Below, one piece after another: positions 6,149-8,437 of a stretch of 8,437 bases of DNA. Under the pieces are notes generated by a model. That model saw nothing but the letters and a program-made list of their open reading frames with translations. It was not told where the DNA came from and searched no databases. Origin of the DNA: Rhodospirillaceae bacterium (GTDB taxonomy: Bacteria > Pseudomonadota > Alphaproteobacteria > Rhodospirillales > 2-02-FULL-58-16); NCBI GenBank assembly GCA_013349695.1, contig DUZD01000100.1, positions 1 to 8,437 on the forward strand, written 5' to 3'. Position 1 is the first letter of the stretch; every line of letters begins with the position of its first letter. The translations under genes were made by a program, and so were the position numbers.

Positions 6149-8437
6149 TGACCAGCAAAACAATGCTCATCGATGCCAGCCATCCGGAGGAAACCCGGGT
6201 GGTAGTTCTTGGCGGAAACCGTTTGGAAGATTTTGACGTCGAGGTCGAATCCCGAAAGCGACTCAAAGGCAACATATACTTAGCGAAAATCACCAGGGTT
6301 GAACCATCCCTGCAAGCGGCCTTTGTCGATTACGGCGGCAACCGTCACGGGTTCCTCTCCTTTAGCGAAATTCATCCCGACTACTATCAGATTCCCATTG
6401 AAGACCGGCAAGCCCTGGTTGCCGAGCACGCCGCCGCCGAAAATGCCGACGCGGACAGTAAATCGGTGGATGACGGAGAGGCGGACGGTGAAGAATTGGA
6501 AACCATTGGCGGGGACGACAGCGAAGAAGTCGAGGCCCATTGGGTCAAGCCTTCGCTTCGCCGTTACAAAATCCAGGAAGTCGTCAAGCGCCGCCAGGTT
6601 ATGCTCATCCAAGTGGTCAAGGAGGAACGGGGCCACAAGGGCGCGGCGATCACCACTTACATCTCACTCGCCGGACGCTATTGCGTATTGATGCCCAACA
6701 CGGCACGCGGCGGCGGCATCTCGCGGAAGATCACCAATATCGCCGACCGCAAGCGATTGAAAGCCGTTCTCGGCAATCTTGGCATTCCCGAGGGTGTCGC
6801 CGTCATCGTGCGAACCGCCGGCATCAATCGCAGCAAGGCGGAAATCAAGCGCGATTACGAATATTTGATGCGTCTTTGGGACACCATCCGCAATTTGACC
6901 TTGCAATCGATAGCTCCGGCCCCGATCCACGAAGAGGGCAACCTGATCAAGCGTGCCATCCGCGACCTCTACAGCCGTGACATCGACGAGATTATCGTCG
7001 ATGGCGACGCCGCCTACCGCATGGCCAAGGATTTCATGAAGCTGATGATTGCCAGCCATGCCAAGCGGGTGAAAAAGTACCGCGAAACCGGTAAATCCCT
7101 CATGCACCATTATCACGTCGAAAGCCAGTTGGACGCCATTCACTCGCCCGAAGTCCAACTCAAGTCCGGTGGCTACATCGTTTTCAGCCCCACCGAAGCC
7201 CTTGTCGCCATCGACGTCAACTCGGGGCGTTCCACAAAAGAACGAAACATCGAAGAGACGGCGTTGAGAACCAACCTTGAGGCAGCCGACGAAATCGCCC
7301 GCCAGTTGCGCTTGCGCGATCTCGCCGGGCTCATTGTCATCGATTTCATCGACATGGAAGTCCGGCGCAACAACACTAAGGTCGAGCGGCAGCTCAAGGA
7401 AGCCATGCGCAACGACCGCGCCCGTATTCAAATGGGTCTGATCAGTCTTTTCGGCCTTCTGGAACTGTCCCGCCAGCGGTTGCGGCCCAGTCTGATCGAA
7501 ACCAGTTCCGAACCTTGCCCCCATTGCAGCGGCATGGGCATTCGGCGCTCGACGGAATCGGCCGCCTTGAACGTTTTGCGCGCCATCGAAGAGGAAGGCA
7601 ACCGGAACCGTTCGAAAGAGATTATCGTCCATGTTTCGACGGAAGTGGCGCTTTACATCCTCAATCAGAAACGCACCACCGTCGCCGATATCGAGAACCG
7701 TTACGGCTTTACCGTCAGTCTGTCCGCCGATGATTCGCTCATTCCGCCGAATCATCGCATCGAACGGGGAAAGACACCGCCCATCAAGGCCGCCGCCGTC
7801 CCGATTGCCGGCGATGAAGGCCTGGCGGCGATCGAAAAACCTCAACCGGATGGCGGGGAAGAAAGTCCCAAGCGCCATCGCCGGCGCGGGCGCCGACGCC
7901 GTAAATCCGTCGGAGAAGGCCAGGAAGCGACGATTGAGGCCAAGAAAACCGGCGCCGCGGCGGCCGATACGCCCCTGGAGACCGCCGCCGAGACGGCAAC
8001 CGTTGAAAAGGACGAATCCATGGGCAAACGCCGCCGGCGCGGCAGGCGCGGCGGGCGCCGGCGGTCCCGCAAAAGCCCGGACAGGCGGGTCGAAACCGGC
8101 AAGCCGGGCATCGAGGGCGAACGGCAACGGAACGAAGATGCCGGCGTTGATATCTCCTTGCTGAGCGGTCATGCCGAGGCCGTTCTCTTGCAACCCCCCG
8201 CTAGCGAACCCATCTTGCTTGGCTCCGCCGTCGACGAAGCGGAAGCCGCGCTGGCGGAAGCGAAAACCAAGAACGGATCCAGCGTCCAAAAACGCCGCAC
8301 GGCCAGACGCGCCGCCGGAAAACGCAAGCAAAAAGAGGCCGCCGCCAAAACCGAAGCCGAAACCAAAATCGACGGAGCCGAACCGGAGCCGGCGGAAAAG
8401 AAATCGAAAATGACAAAGCCCAAGCCCAAGCCCAAGC
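6148..8437 (+). CDS. rne: Ribonuclease E, 3' end beyond the window
   Basis: Endoribonuclease that starts mRNA decay and processes rRNA and tRNA, and scaffolds the degradosome. 763 residues are present with no stop before the edge. Homology starts at once (MLIDASHPEETRVVV). The S1 domain (GNIYLAKITRVEPSLQAAFV) is interrupted by an acidic insert at about 93-132. Downstream landmarks fall exactly 53 residues later than in E. coli: 5'-sensor VRTAG (Arg 222), catalytic Mg-binding Asp 356 (AIDVNSG) and Asp 399 (VIDFIDM), and the Zn-link CPHC (Cys 457, Cys 460). After about residue 580 the tail is low-complexity Ala/Glu/Lys with two Arg-rich RNA-binding-type patches, about 575-586 (KRHRRRGRRRRK) and 627-642. 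It ends at the edge in a CCCAAG triplet repeat (8419-8436) encoding Pro-Lys. ATG 6148 is preferred over the in-frame ATG 6163 because it keeps the usual few residues before MLIDA; the ribosome site is weak for either. RNase G is excluded by the long tail. Confidence 0.96.
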   Translation, partial: MTSKTMLIDASHPEETRVVVLGGNRLEDFDVEVESRKRLKGNIYLAKITRVEPSLQAAFVDYGGNRHGFLSFSEIHPDYYQIPIEDRQALVAEHAAAENADADSKSVDDGEADGEELETIGGDDSEEVEAHWVKPSLRRYKIQEVVKRRQVMLIQVVKEERGHKGAAITTYISLAGRYCVLMPNTARGGGISRKITNIADRKRLKAVLGNLGIPEGVAVIVRTAGINRSKAEIKRDYEYLMRLWDTIRNLTLQSIAPAPIHEEGNLIKRAIRDLYSRDIDEIIVDGDAAYRMAKDFMKLMIASHAKRVKKYRETGKSLMHHYHVESQLDAIHSPEVQLKSGGYIVFSPTEALVAIDVNSGRSTKERNIEETALRTNLEAADEIARQLRLRDLAGLIVIDFIDMEVRRNNTKVERQLKEAMRNDRARIQMGLISLFGLLELSRQRLRPSLIETSSEPCPHCSGMGIRRSTESAALNVLRAIEEEGNRNRSKEIIVHVSTEVALYILNQKRTTVADIENRYGFTVSLSADDSLIPPNHRIERGKTPPIKAAAVPIAGDEGLAAIEKPQPDGGEESPKRHRRRGRRRRKSVGEGQEATIEAKKTGAAAADTPLETAAETATVEKDESMGKRRRRGRRGGRRRSRKSPDRRVETGKPGIEGERQRNEDAGVDISLLSGHAEAVLLQPPASEPILLGSAVDEAEAALAEAKTKNGSSVQKRRTARRAAGKRKQKEAAAKTEAETKIDGAEPEPAEKKSKMTKPKPKPK

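Noticed and set aside
5958..6236. 92-codon plus-strand frame with an AGGA seven bases before its ATG
   Set aside because: Runs about 90 bases into rne in another frame, and its product is a Pro/Arg/Ser-rich sequence without recognisable features. A leader peptide is conceivable but unsupported.
6664..8331. Minus-strand open frame of 555 codons
   Set aside because: Antisense shadow of rne; composition mirrors the Ala/Glu/Arg-rich scaffold, with no recognised domain.
7631..8413. Plus-strand frames of 177 and 80 codons near the right end
   Set aside because: Out-of-frame shadows of the rne tail, which is itself open in a single frame to the edge.

Overview
The window comes from a GC-rich Gram-negative bacterium, most likely an alphaproteobacterium close to the Rhodospirillales. 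Evidence for this is the gene order (rne divergent from an amidase / PBP1A / prfB run), an RNase E with an acidic insertion in its S1 domain and an Arg-rich, Ala/Glu/Lys-rich tail, and a flagellar FliL protein. The lineage call is inference from gene content; no rRNA or other phylogenetic marker was used.

Layout, left to right. Positions 1-109 (minus) may hold the start of an unrecognised gene running off the left edge. Positions 217-720 (plus) encode a FliL-type flagellar basal-body protein. It converges, across only 26 bases, on a three-gene minus-strand run read from right to left: amiC (5747-4482, periplasmic N-acetylmuramoyl-L-alanine amidase with AMIN domain), mrcA/ponA (4370-1953, bifunctional penicillin-binding protein 1A) and prfB (1857-747, peptide chain release factor 2). 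prfB is split by a classical autoregulatory +1 programmed frameshift (AGGAGG, then CTT TGA C). A 400-base divergent region (5748-6147) separates amiC from rne. It contains a perfect 10-bp inverted repeat with GTTAAC cores, a GC-rich hairpin upstream of a T-run, several small hairpins and a 5-codon mini-ORF whose stop overlaps the rne start. The rest of the window (6148 to the right edge, plus) is the catalytic half and part of the scaffold half of ribonuclease E, with its 3' end outside the window.

The genes are mostly housekeeping. AmiC and PBP1A remodel and synthesise peptidoglycan, RF2 terminates translation at UGA/UAA, RNase E controls mRNA decay and rRNA processing, and FliL stabilises the flagellar stator/motor. 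I see no mobile element, CRISPR array, tRNA, rRNA or defence-type system, and nothing that I would call an undescribed biological system. The parts most worth a second look are regulatory: the rne leader and divergent intergenic region, and the RF2 recoding site. The short edge ORF at the left end is also unexplained.
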